Assembly (NCBI GenBank): GCA_045107005.1
Contig: JBGCFP010000003.1
Location: 6,951-70,950, forward strand
Source: JBCCMA01 sp045107005
Lineage (GTDB): Bacteria; Pseudomonadota; Gammaproteobacteria; Steroidobacterales; JBCCMA01
Reading direction: 5' to 3'
Length of the DNA: 64,000 nucleotides
The position numbers were made by a program, and so were the translations under genes. Below, in pieces: positions 45,516 through 53,512 of the stretch. Each line of letters opens with the position of its first letter. Position 1 is the first letter of the stretch. The notes beneath the pieces were generated by a model. The model saw only the letters and a program-made list of their open reading frames with translations. It searched no databases and was not told the DNA's origin.

Positions 45516-46739
45516 ATGCAACGAATGGGATTGAAAATCGGGCTGGCCGTGGTGGCGAGCGGGTTGTTTGGTAGCGCAGCGTATGCGGTAGACAGCGACG
45601 GAGACGGCGTCGATGACAGCGTCGATAACTGCTCGCAGCAGGCAAATGCTGACCAGCGCGATTCCAACGGCGACGGCTTTGGCAACGTTTGCGACACCGA
45701 CTTGAACAACGATCTGATCGTCAACGTCGTTGACCTCGGGATTTTTCGGTCCGTGTTTTTCTCGGGCGACGCCGATGCGGATGCGAACGGCGACGGCACG
45801 GTCAACGTTGTGGATCTGGGCGTACTGCGCAGCCAGTTTTTCTCGGCGCCTGGTCCGGGTGCTGTACCCCCCGCCGGCTTTGGCCAGCGACCGGCGTCGG
45901 TGGATTTCGATTTTGACAACAACGGCTTGGTCGATGCGCAATCGGTTATCACTTACGATGATGATGGCAACGTAACGTCGCAGACCTACACGATCACCGG
46001 CGACGGCACACCGGACTTGTTCAACCCTGTATCCGATGCGAATTTCCAGGCCGATTACACTTGGGAAGACGGCCTGTTGACGCTGGTTGAACAAGACAAC
46101 ATTACCGATGGCAACGATTTCGTTTCGGCCATCAGCTATGTCGACGGTGTGATGACCTCAACCGTAGAAAGCGTGTTTGACGCGATGGGCGGTTTGGTGG
46201 CGCAAGTCAACATTGACTATGACTACCTGGACGATCTGCGAGTACGAGACACCTGGACGTTCGGGCCCGATAATTTGCCACTGCTGATTATTGATCACGT
46301 CTACGATGGCAATGGATTGATCGCGACGTCATCGTGGGTGAATCAGCTGACACCGGGTGGTCAGGAGTTTGATTTCACTTGGAACACGGATGGCAAACTC
46401 ACGCAGCGTCGCACCGACGCGGATGCCGATGGCGTGTTTGAAGAAGTGATCGATATCGAGCACGCTGGTGGCGTGTCGACCATGCGTACGGTTACGGGCT
46501 CTCTGAGCTTCACGCCCGCGGACTACACGGAGACACCTGCTTATGACACGGATGGGCGCATTCTGCGCATTGACTATGACGCCAACATCGACGGATCGAT
46601 TGATGCGGTCGGGACACCGGTGTGGGAAGAAGGGCCGTGTCAGCCGTTTTTTCTGCCTACGCTTAATCCCACCAACGAGTCGGGTTTTGACGGGGATCCC
46701 GATTCCGGTGTCGGTGACGTTCTGTTCTGCGGGCCGTAA
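45516..46739 (+). CDS. Secreted protein with N-terminal TSP3-dockerin module and YD-like repeats
   Basis: 407 aa from the ATG at 45516 (GAGGGGGA upstream), with signal peptide MQRMGLKIGLAVVASGLFGS. The mature protein begins with a TSP3 repeat (DSDGDGVDDSVDNC) and two dockerin loops lacking the loop-1 Cys. The rest is a series of short repeats, 'DFDNNGLVDAQSVITYDDDGNVTSQTY', 'YDYLDDLRVRDTW' and 'VYDGNGLIATSSW', resembling YD/RHS-like strands. The end is 'LFCGP'. There is no catalytic signature. Confidence 0.83.
   Translation: MQRMGLKIGLAVVASGLFGSAAYAVDSDGDGVDDSVDNCSQQANADQRDSNGDGFGNVCDTDLNNDLIVNVVDLGIFRSVFFSGDADADANGDGTVNVVDLGVLRSQFFSAPGPGAVPPAGFGQRPASVDFDFDNNGLVDAQSVITYDDDGNVTSQTYTITGDGTPDLFNPVSDANFQADYTWEDGLLTLVEQDNITDGNDFVSAISYVDGVMTSTVESVFDAMGGLVAQVNIDYDYLDDLRVRDTWTFGPDNLPLLIIDHVYDGNGLIATSSWVNQLTPGGQEFDFTWNTDGKLTQRRTDADADGVFEEVIDIEHAGGVSTMRTVTGSLSFTPADYTETPAYDTDGRILRIDYDANIDGSIDAVGTPVWEEGPCQPFFLPTLNPTNESGFDGDPDSGVGDVLFCGP
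45591..45863 (+). other. TSP3 + dockerin-like module, copy 6 (N-terminal)
   Basis: Encodes loops DLNNDLIVNVVDLGIFR and DANGDGTVNVVDLGVLR, followed by APGPGA. It lacks the loop-1 Cys and the tail Cys. Confidence 0.83.
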
Positions 46740-46780
46740 GCGGCGACTGCCGATTGCGTGACTAATCCGCGCACAAAAAA

Positions 46781-46800
46781 GCCGCCTCGTCAGAGGCGGC
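46781..46800. terminator. Bidirectional terminator
   Basis: An 8-bp stem (GCCGCCTC/GAGGCGGC) with a 4-nt loop is preceded by six As and followed by CTTTGTT. It lies between convergent genes and can serve both, best for the minus strand, where the A-run becomes a T-run. Confidence 0.82.
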
Positions 46801-46835
46801 CTTTGTTCACTGGGTGTGCGAGCTTCTTTGCGATC

Positions 46836-47369
46836 TTATGCCGCTAAAAAGTTCGCCAGGTCGCGCTCAACCCCGCTGAAGGCTGCGGGATTTCCGATGG
46901 CCTCGGAAACGCCGAGGCCGTCTAACACTTCGCTGACATTGGAGAGCGCGCCAAGCTTGTCGCCAACGGCCAGATTTCCGGCCGCTTGCATCGCATCGAT
47001 GGCCGTCTGGCTCAGACCGAACTGAGTGCCGATTTCCTGCACGGCTTCGTCAACGACATCGCCGAGCGTGGAATTCGCCAAACCGCCGAACGCTGCGCCC
47101 AAAGGTCCGCCGAAGGCCGCGCCAATCGCTACGCCGATGGCCGCTTCAACCGCGGCGGATACCGCATCGCCGATGGCCTCGCCGAGCGCTTCGTTGCCCG
47201 TCACTGCGCCGACGGCTGCGCCAATGGCGTCGCCGATGGCGTCTGCGACATCACTGACTGCGTCACTGACCGCGTCCGCTACGTCACCGATTCCACCTAC
47301 CCCGGAGGAATCGCCGACGCCTCCGACACCACTTCCCGAGTCGCCACCTACGCCGCCTGCACCGTCCAT
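46836..47369 (-). CDS. Ala/Gly-rich glycine-zipper-like protein of unknown function
   Basis: 177 aa, no signal peptide, with a clear SD (GGGGAG) before the ATG. The N-terminus is Gly-rich ('GGVGGDSGSGVGGVGDSSG'). A long stretch follows of 'DAVSDAVSDVADAIGDAIGAA' type heptads and hydrophobic 'AAIGVAIGAAFGGPLGAAFGG', which would form amphipathic and membrane-seeking helices. The C-terminal third is more ordinary ('LNxxE..FLAA'). I do not recognise the family. The glycine zippers and lack of a signal resemble leaderless bacteriocin-like or T1SS-exported proteins, but no exporter or immunity gene is adjacent. Confidence 0.6.
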   Translation of the reverse strand: MDGAGGVGGDSGSGVGGVGDSSGVGGIGDVADAVSDAVSDVADAIGDAIGAAVGAVTGNEALGEAIGDAVSAAVEAAIGVAIGAAFGGPLGAAFGGLANSTLGDVVDEAVQEIGTQFGLSQTAIDAMQAAGNLAVGDKLGALSNVSEVLDGLGVSEAIGNPAAFSGVERDLANFLAA

Positions 47370-47441
47370 TGTTATCTCCCCAAACGTGATTCAGAGACTA
47401 AAAATAGACCGTCGCTGGTGTCGACGTTACTGGGGCAAACC

Positions 47442-49196
47442 CTATGCGTTGCCGCGAAGCTCGGCGAGGTTTTTGTCCACCGCTTCGAGAAACCCGTGCA
47501 TATCGACAATGGTTTCGTTGTCCGGATCGGTGGTCTTGCCTTTGAGGTCGCCGGTGACAATGCCTTGTTCGACGGTATGGATTAAGGCCTTTTTCAGTGC
47601 GAGGGAGTAGTCGAGTAAAGCGTCGTTGTCTTCGCGCTTGCTCAACGCCTGCAGAGCATTGGCCAACGCATAGAGCAAGGCCGACGAATTGAACAGCGCC
47701 GTCTTGCCGTCGCTTTCCTGATACATCAGATATAAATCGTGCGCCGTGCCGTGTGGCGCTTCGTACAACATGGTGCCGTCTTTACTCTCAATGATTGAGC
47801 TGGCGGTGGCGAGGCTGCCACCGAGCGCAGCGGAGATGTCCGAGAAAATATCGCCGTCGAGGTTTTGCGCAGGATAGAGTGCGTTGCGCGGCGGATCGGT
47901 GATCATCTTTGTTAGCTGTAGCGACGGGCGCATGATCATGAACGAGGGCGGCGCTGTGTTGTTTGCCGCCAATTCCTGGCGGACTTCATTGATGACGGTA
48001 CTGAACACGTCGTCATAGTCCATGTATTCGCGCTTGAGTCCGAAATACACTTCCTTATGCTTGTGCGAGGCATCGCGGAAAACCTGACTTACCCAGTCCT
48101 TGATTGCCGCGCGGTCGTTGGACATCAGCAGAATCGGGTCGCCTTCTTCGACCAGGCGCGCGTGCTTTTCCTTGCCGTCGACAATCACTTTCAAGATGCC
48201 CGCTTCGGCGGCAGGCGCGTTAAAACTGCCGTACTGGTCGCCGCCGCCGGCGCTCATGCGCGAAATAGAGACGTGCGCCTCGCGGCTGGGAATGCCGTAT
48301 TTTTTCAGGTTGGTAACAAGCTTGAGAAGTTTGCGACCCGACGTGTTATCGGGCACACCCCACAGAGCGCGCTCGGGCGGGTTGGCGACGATGCGGGCGG
48401 CCTGTGCATCAATGAGCTCGTAGTGATACTCCAGGCCCAGCGCGGCGAGCTTTTTCTGGTAGTCGCGTTCGTAGATGTCTTCGATGGCCTCGCGCATCAC
48501 GCCGTCGTAACCCGGAATGACGGTGTCCTTAAGGCCCAGATAGACGTGACGTTTTTCTTCCAGCGCGCGTTTGAAAAACCGGTGCGCCCAGGCTTTCACG
48601 TTCTCGATATTGTTGGTGGCCAGTAGCCACGGGTCGCCGCGTTGAATGAAGCGACGATGCAGTTCGATTGGGTCGCCGCTGGCACCAATGAAAATCAGTT
48701 TGACGACACCGGTGGATTTCGACAGTTCATTGTGACTGTCCTTGATCCCACCATCGTCCATGGTGACAACTTCGATGTCGCGACCAACCCAGCCCGGCTT
48801 GCGCACTTCGAGATTGCGAAACTGGATGTCTTCACGGGTGATGTTGCCGCCTATGCCCTTGCGGATGGCGCCGTTAGGAGACTTGGTGGCCAGCTTGTGC
48901 AGGTCAGCTTCCTGGATAGTCGGATTGGCGGCCAGCAGCTCGTCGAGCTGATCGCGGTTGACCGTCATGCCCGCATTTTTGACCCCAACGCCGTGCACCT
49001 TGAGCGCTTCGATCGCGTCGACGACGGCTTGACCGTTGGTCAGCAGCCGGTTTTCGGCAGACAGATCAATGTCAATCAGCTCAATGTCCAAACGTTTTTC
49101 GACGAAGGTTTTCAGGATCAGCTCAAAAGCGACTTGGGCCATCTCGTCTCCGTGCAGGACAACGAGCGGGTTCGCGACGGTGATTTTCTCAGGCAT
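47442..49196 (-). CDS. Type II isocitrate dehydrogenase-like enzyme with internal duplication
   Basis: 584 aa (classical type II IDHs are ~410), AAGGAAAG before the ATG. Typical features are 'LHGDEMAQVAFELILKTFV' (14-32), 'KSPNGAIRKGIGGNITREDI' (105-124), 'TVIPGYDG' (225-232), 'YHYELIDAQAARIV' (257-270), 'LDGDIFSDISAALGGSLATASS' (446-467) and 'YEAPHGTAHDLYLMYQ' (478-492). Residues ~182-284 and ~347-446 look like two copies of the same segment ('GDPWLLATN..W..VYLGLK..Y D' and 'GDPILLMSN..W..VYFGLK..Y D'; 'NPPERALW' and 'DPPRNALY'). It should oxidise isocitrate to 2-oxoglutarate, but cofactor choice cannot be read safely. To my recollection a type II NAD-specific IDH is known from the marine gammaproteobacterium Congregibacter; orthology is untested. 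Confidence 0.82.
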   Translation of the reverse strand: MPEKITVANPLVVLHGDEMAQVAFELILKTFVEKRLDIELIDIDLSAENRLLTNGQAVVDAIEALKVHGVGVKNAGMTVNRDQLDELLAANPTIQEADLHKLATKSPNGAIRKGIGGNITREDIQFRNLEVRKPGWVGRDIEVVTMDDGGIKDSHNELSKSTGVVKLIFIGASGDPIELHRRFIQRGDPWLLATNNIENVKAWAHRFFKRALEEKRHVYLGLKDTVIPGYDGVMREAIEDIYERDYQKKLAALGLEYHYELIDAQAARIVANPPERALWGVPDNTSGRKLLKLVTNLKKYGIPSREAHVSISRMSAGGGDQYGSFNAPAAEAGILKVIVDGKEKHARLVEEGDPILLMSNDRAAIKDWVSQVFRDASHKHKEVYFGLKREYMDYDDVFSTVINEVRQELAANNTAPPSFMIMRPSLQLTKMITDPPRNALYPAQNLDGDIFSDISAALGGSLATASSIIESKDGTMLYEAPHGTAHDLYLMYQESDGKTALFNSSALLYALANALQALSKREDNDALLDYSLALKKALIHTVEQGIVTGDLKGKTTDPDNETIVDMHGFLEAVDKNLAELRGNA

Positions 49197-49321
49197 GGTC
49201 TTTCCTTTGGGGTCAGGCGGCGCGTGCGCGCGTCTCGGCTCGTATTGTGCCAGAACACGCCGTGTTGCGGGCCGTGTCGCCCGTGTAAAATGGTCAGATC
49301 GTCACAAACCGCTGAGACAAC

Positions 49322-49648
49322 ATGAGCAAGAATTCGCGCCTGGTCTATTCGACCGATTCGGGCCGCATCAAGTCAGCCGCGGCCGCCGCCGACATGCCGC
49401 CGACGGGCGACGGGATTGTCCGGATCCGCCGGGAGACCAAAGGGCGCGGCGGTAAAGGGGTCAGTGTGATCACCGGCCTTGGTCTGCCTGCCGCAAAGCT
49501 CAAGCCGCTGGCCAAGGCGCTCAAGCAGCGCTGCGGGGTCGGCGGTGCCGTGAAAAAGTGGGATATCGAGATCCAGGGCGACCAGCGCGAGGTGCTGCAA
49601 GCCGAGCTCGAGAAACGCGGGTTTACCGTGAAGCTGGCCGGGGGTTAG
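49322..49648 (+). CDS. yciH: SUI1/YciH (eIF1-like) translation factor
   Basis: 108 aa. The SUI1 core is 'IVRIRRETKGRGGKGVSVITGLGLPAAKLKPLAKALKQ' followed by 'CGVGGAVKKWDIEIQGDQREVLQ' and 'LEKRGFTVKLAGG'. The family binds the 30S subunit near the P site. The length is that of E. coli YciH (108). It is divergent from the IDH gene and followed within 3 bp by a DUF3820 gene. Confidence 0.95.
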   Translation: MSKNSRLVYSTDSGRIKSAAAAADMPPTGDGIVRIRRETKGRGGKGVSVITGLGLPAAKLKPLAKALKQRCGVGGAVKKWDIEIQGDQREVLQAELEKRGFTVKLAGG

Positions 49649-49651
49649 TTC

Positions 49652-49897
49652 GTGCAGGCCGAGCAGCCGTTCCCGCCTGAATACCTGAAATTGCTGGTCA
49701 CCACGGCCATGCCGTTTGGCAAGTACACAGGGCGGCCCATCGCGAATCTGCCTGAACCTTACCTCGTTTGGTTCAAGGGCCAGGGGTTTCCGGCTGGTCG
49801 GCTGGGTCAACTGATGGCTTTGATGCTTGAAATCAAATTGAACGGTTTGGAACCCATCCTCGAACCGCTGCGTCCAGACAGCGCGTCGTCGCGTTGA
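49652..49897 (+). CDS. DUF3820 family protein
   Basis: 81 aa from a GTG start 3 bp after yciH. The core 'MPFGKYTGRPIANLPEPYLVWFKGQGFPAGRLGQLMALMLEIKLNGLEPIL' matches DUF3820. One member has been described as a quorum-sensing-regulated virulence factor in Pseudomonas; the role here is unknown. The stop overlaps the next start (TTGA). Confidence 0.88.
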   Translation: MQAEQPFPPEYLKLLVTTAMPFGKYTGRPIANLPEPYLVWFKGQGFPAGRLGQLMALMLEIKLNGLEPILEPLRPDSASSR

Positions 49898-50571
49898 CCG
49901 AGCGTCGCCGCTACGACTGCCGGCGCACCGTTGGCGCTACCCTGGCGGGCGGCACGCTGGAACCAGGCGCGTGGGCGGATATTGCGTGGACCGCGGACTT
50001 CGTGGATATCGAGACGGGCTGCGATGCGCCCGCGGCGCGCCGTGCTCGCGCCAAGCTGGCGTGGAATGACAGCGGGCTGTTCGTGCTCGCACACCTGGTG
50101 GACACTGACGTGAGCGCGAAAGTCACGAAGGGCGGTCCCGAGATACTGCGCGACAACACGTTCGAGTTATTGCTCGACCCGGACTGCGACGGGCTGAACT
50201 ACTACGAAGTGCAGATCAACGCGTTGGGAGCGTGCTGGGAACTGGCGTTGCCAAAACCCTACTCAGCGGGTGGTGTTGCGGATCCGGGCGGTCGCGTTGC
50301 CGGTATGGCGCGCGCGGTGACCGTGTACGGAATGCTGAATGATTCGTCCCGAGTTGATGACGGTTGGGAGGTGTCGCTGGCGTTACCGTGGTCTGGTCTG
50401 ATTCCCTTTCATCGCCTGCGCCAATGCCCACCCACGCGAGGTGACGCCTGGCGTATCAATATGGCGCGCTTGCAGTGGTCTGTTGAGGGCAAGGAGTACT
50501 GGGTTTGGAGCGTCCAGGGAGAGCTAAATCTGCACGCGCCCGCACAGTGGGGGGATCTGGTGTTTGGCTAG
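49894..50571 (+). CDS. Carbohydrate-binding family 9-like protein
   Basis: 225 aa from a TTG that overlaps the DUF3820 stop. A beta-sandwich CBM9-like domain is visible: 'ARAKLAWNDSGLFVLAHLVDTDV' (strands), 'DNTFELLLDPDCDGLNYYEVQINALGACWELALPKPY', 'DGWEVSLALPWSGL', 'DAWRINMARLQWS' and 'YWVWSVQGELNLHAPAQWGDLVFG'. No signal peptide is seen, which is odd for a sugar-binding module. It is third in the yciH-DUF3820 unit. Confidence 0.83.
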   Translation: MTERRRYDCRRTVGATLAGGTLEPGAWADIAWTADFVDIETGCDAPAARRARAKLAWNDSGLFVLAHLVDTDVSAKVTKGGPEILRDNTFELLLDPDCDGLNYYEVQINALGACWELALPKPYSAGGVADPGGRVAGMARAVTVYGMLNDSSRVDDGWEVSLALPWSGLIPFHRLRQCPPTRGDAWRINMARLQWSVEGKEYWVWSVQGELNLHAPAQWGDLVFG

Positions 50572-50591
50572 AACCGGTGCCGAAGCCGGTT
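50572..50591. terminator. Hairpin between convergent genes
   Basis: AACCGG-N8-CCGGTT, with GGCTA/TAGCC extending the arms around a bulge, lies just past the CBM9-like gene stop. No T-run, so the terminator role is weak. Confidence 0.4.
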
Positions 50592-50634
50592 AGCCGTCAA
50601 GCGGCAGTGGTATTGCCAGCGTTGACGCAATATT

Positions 50635-51354
50635 TCAGGTCATGGCCGAGATTTGGTTGGCGGGAGAATCGGACGTTGGGCCGAGCATCGCGGCGTAGCT
50701 GGTCATGCCCTCATGAGCGGCCGCCGAGTGGGCGCCGCCGCACGCCGGACAACCCGATTTCGCGGACTCGGGACTCTGATCTTGATCGATTTCGGACGGT
50801 TTCTGGTCGCTCTCGCCAAGCCCGCCCGGGCTCGAGCTCAACGCATTTTCCTCGCTGTCTGCACTGGCGAGTTCCGCCGCGGCTTCGCTGGCCATTTGGG
50901 CAGCCTGTGCTGCGACGGCGCGGTCCTGGGCGGAGGGATTATTGGGCGCGAGTGCGGCCCGGCGAATAATCTGGGCTTTGCGCAGCGTTGCGGCCGGATC
51001 GCCTTTGACTTGGGACGTGTCGATCTGCACTTCGCCGCCGATCGCGTAAAGACGCTGGTCCGGACCGCGTTCATAGGTGTAGGTCGCACCACCTTGCGCG
51101 AGCGAACCGGCAGCGGCCAGATGCGCTTGTTCGTGAGCGCGGACTTCACGATCGCGTTCCTTGAGCTCGCGCAGGCGCTTCTGGTCGGCCTCGCTCAGTG
51201 TGGCTTCCGGCGTTGTCGTATCGTCGCCAGGTTGTGCCTGCGCCTCCTCCGGGGGCTCCTGGCGCACCGGTGGTGCGACTGAGCGGAAGGCTGTGCTGGC
51301 GGTGTGAACGTGACCAATCAAAGGGTGTACCGGCGTAATTTGATTTCCGAACAA
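50635..51354 (-). CDS. SprA-related putative metalloprotease (HEQAH motif)
   Basis: 239 aa from a TTG; no better start codon is visible, so the N-terminus is uncertain. After a Pro/Glu-rich N-terminal stretch comes 'LRELKERDREVRAHEQAHLAAAG' with a zinc-protease-like HEQAH, then 'GGATYTYERGPDQRLYAIGGEVQIDTS' and 'ATLRKAQIIRRAALAPNNPSAQDRAVAAQAAQM'. This matches the SprA-related family, putative metalloproteases of unknown substrate. The C-terminal ~70 residues are low-complexity with a 'CPACGG' pair. Confidence 0.85.
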   Translation of the reverse strand: MFGNQITPVHPLIGHVHTASTAFRSVAPPVRQEPPEEAQAQPGDDTTTPEATLSEADQKRLRELKERDREVRAHEQAHLAAAGSLAQGGATYTYERGPDQRLYAIGGEVQIDTSQVKGDPAATLRKAQIIRRAALAPNNPSAQDRAVAAQAAQMASEAAAELASADSEENALSSSPGGLGESDQKPSEIDQDQSPESAKSGCPACGGAHSAAAHEGMTSYAAMLGPTSDSPANQISAMT

Positions 51355-51409
51355 CCGGTAGCGACGAAAGCGGCGAAACCTTTAGCCCCTTTGCGGCTCA
51401 AGTTTCATA

Positions 51410-53392
51410 TCAAAACGGCTGGAAACCCTGGTCCGTGAGCATGTCCGGCGCGAAGTAGGCGTTGCGCCCCTTGATGACGTGACGCACTTTGTACAGCGCC
51501 GCCAGATCATCGAGTGGGTTTCCGTCTACCAGATACAGGTGTGCCTCCTTGCCAACGGTGATCGAGCCCAGCCGATGGTCTTGCTGCATGTGCCTTGATG
51601 CCTCAATGGTGGCCAGTTGCAACACTTCACTGTTCGCAATACCGGCCTGCGCGTAGAACATCAGTTCACGGATCAACGTAAAGCCGGGCAACATGTTGTC
51701 GGTGCCGGGCAGCAGGCGAATTCCCTGATCGTGTAAGAGGCGTATCAACTCGAGCGAACGCTCTGCAGCCGCTGCATACTCGGTTTCCTTACCGTCGTTG
51801 TAAGACGCTGATGCGATCGTCTGGCGACGTGTGTTCGCAGGGAGATGCTCGGCGATGTCGCGAAACACAATCGATGTTTTGCCCGGTTCGTTCAGGAACA
51901 TGTTCATGAAAATGGAGAGCGTTGGGTCCAGGGCGATGCCGCGTTCTTTCATCCCTTTGACAAACGCCCGAACCTCGCGCGACGTCAGGTCGATCGTGCC
52001 CGCTTTCTCACCGGGTACTTTGAATCGGGTTGGCGTACGTGTGTCGAGTTGCTGCGCGCCCAGGAAATTCAGCAGCACCATGTTGATGTGCGTGATTTCA
52101 TCGTAGCCGGCGTCGATCGCCTGTTGCGCGTCCATGAACGCGGGCACGTGACCCTGGACTGTCATGCCGCGGTCGTGAGCCAGCTTGGCGAGCGGTGCTA
52201 CCCAGTCCGGGTCGATGGAGCTATACAGCTTGATGCCGATGTAGCCGTGCTGCGCGTAAAACTCGATGTGGTCTTTGGCTTCCTGCAAGGTATCGGCCAG
52301 TCGCCCCGTGGGCGCAGCGAACTCGCCACGTTTGTCGACGAAACCCAGCGCGTAGACGTCGGGCCCTGCGATGCGGTCAAGACGCACGTCGCGGCTGAGT
52401 TTGGTGGTGACTTCGTGTTCATTGGCCATGTCGCGCACGTTGGTCACGCCGGACGCCAGGTAATTGAGGTAGCTGTTGGCACTGACGTGGCCGTGCATGT
52501 CCCACAGCGTCGGCAGGAGTGTCTGGCCGACGCCGTCAATAACGAACGTATCTTTGGGCAGCGTCACGTCTTTGGGGTACAAAGCCGTGATCTTGCCGTC
52601 AAAAATCGTCACGGTTTGTGGTTCGCTGAGCTCGCCCGTCAAGCTGTCGAACACGCGCGCGCCGCGGATAGCGACCAATCCTTCGAGCGGCCGTGTGTGT
52701 CGGTCTCGCTGCGCGGTGAAGTGTTTGTCATTGGCGGCAATCTGACGTTGTTTTAGTTGGCCGATATGGGTTTCGTAGCCTTTGCGGGTCATGCCGAACC
52801 AGCCGTAGTCGACGCCAAACAGCTGTTTTTGGTCGTCAAGCCATACGTGCGCCGGGTTGGTGTCGAGGCCGCGTATGCCGTAGAGCGTTACGTTTTTGTC
52901 GCCAAATTTTGCGCTGTCCAGGACCTCGAGTGACGCCGTGCCGGTTGGCAGCAGAGGCAGCGCATTGTCGTCGGTGGCCAGGATCGCGCGCGCGAGCATC
53001 GCCATGAGTTCTGGGGGGCCGTTGTTGGGCAAATAGAACGCGTCGCCACCGAACGCACTGTCGCCTTTTTCGTTTGCTGATCTCCATGTCGCGTGTTGGC
53101 TGGAGGACGTGAACTGTTCGTCGACCTCGCCTTTTTGATAGTTGACGCCCGTTACACTGACCTGGGTTGGCACTCCCTGGTCATTGATTACGACGCGCGT
53201 TGTGGTGGCGGGCCCACGGCCGCGATCGCTGAAATGAAACGCGATTTCGACGCTGCCATCTTCGTGCAACGTCGTGGTTTGCGCCCCCGAGGGCTGATCG
53301 ATTGTCAACCAGGTGTACTCGAGCGATTCGGCGTGGGCGAAGGTCGTTGCGATGCCCGCGATCAGAAGAAGAATCCTGGCAATGTGGGTCAT
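51410..53392 (-). CDS. Secreted amidohydrolase family protein
   Basis: 660 aa with signal peptide MTHIARILLLIAGIATTFAH. A ~200-aa N-terminal beta-rich domain (GLDTNPAHVWLDDQKQLFGV..) precedes the amidohydrolase TIM barrel. Metal-site motifs are 'LLPTLWDMHGHVSANSYLNYLASGVTNVRDM' (HxH), 'VQGHVPAF', 'THINM' and 'LLPGTDNMLPG' (Asp). The C-terminal 'GSITVGKEAHLYLVDGNPLDDL' is the family end. It is related to imidazolonepropionase-like or prolidase-like periplasmic amidohydrolases. The substrate is unknown. Confidence 0.92.
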   Translation of the reverse strand: MTHIARILLLIAGIATTFAHAESLEYTWLTIDQPSGAQTTTLHEDGSVEIAFHFSDRGRGPATTTRVVINDQGVPTQVSVTGVNYQKGEVDEQFTSSSQHATWRSANEKGDSAFGGDAFYLPNNGPPELMAMLARAILATDDNALPLLPTGTASLEVLDSAKFGDKNVTLYGIRGLDTNPAHVWLDDQKQLFGVDYGWFGMTRKGYETHIGQLKQRQIAANDKHFTAQRDRHTRPLEGLVAIRGARVFDSLTGELSEPQTVTIFDGKITALYPKDVTLPKDTFVIDGVGQTLLPTLWDMHGHVSANSYLNYLASGVTNVRDMANEHEVTTKLSRDVRLDRIAGPDVYALGFVDKRGEFAAPTGRLADTLQEAKDHIEFYAQHGYIGIKLYSSIDPDWVAPLAKLAHDRGMTVQGHVPAFMDAQQAIDAGYDEITHINMVLLNFLGAQQLDTRTPTRFKVPGEKAGTIDLTSREVRAFVKGMKERGIALDPTLSIFMNMFLNEPGKTSIVFRDIAEHLPANTRRQTIASASYNDGKETEYAAAAERSLELIRLLHDQGIRLLPGTDNMLPGFTLIRELMFYAQAGIANSEVLQLATIEASRHMQQDHRLGSITVGKEAHLYLVDGNPLDDLAALYKVRHVIKGRNAYFAPDMLTDQGFQPF

Positions 53393-53464
53393 GGTGGCGC
53401 GTGCTCGTTGGGTTGGCGGATACCTCTACCTTAACGCATGTCGACACAAAAACGCTGGCATAAA

Positions 53465-53489
53465 AAAACGGCCCACAAGGGGCCGTTTT
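53465..53489 (-). terminator. Rho-independent terminator of hydantoinase AB operon
   Basis: A 10-bp stem (AAAACGGCCC/GGGCCGTTTT) with a 5-nt loop. On the minus strand it ends in seven Ts and follows the hydantoinase B stop by about 24 bp. Confidence 0.88.
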
Positions 53490-53512
53490 CATCAGCGTGC
53501 AGTCTTGCTGTG

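Noticed and set aside
47026..47610. Plus-strand ORF of 194 aa opposite the Ala/Gly-rich gene
   Set aside because: A low-complexity Pro/Ala/Ser translation of the opposite strand. The minus frame has the SD and a terminator, the plus frame neither.
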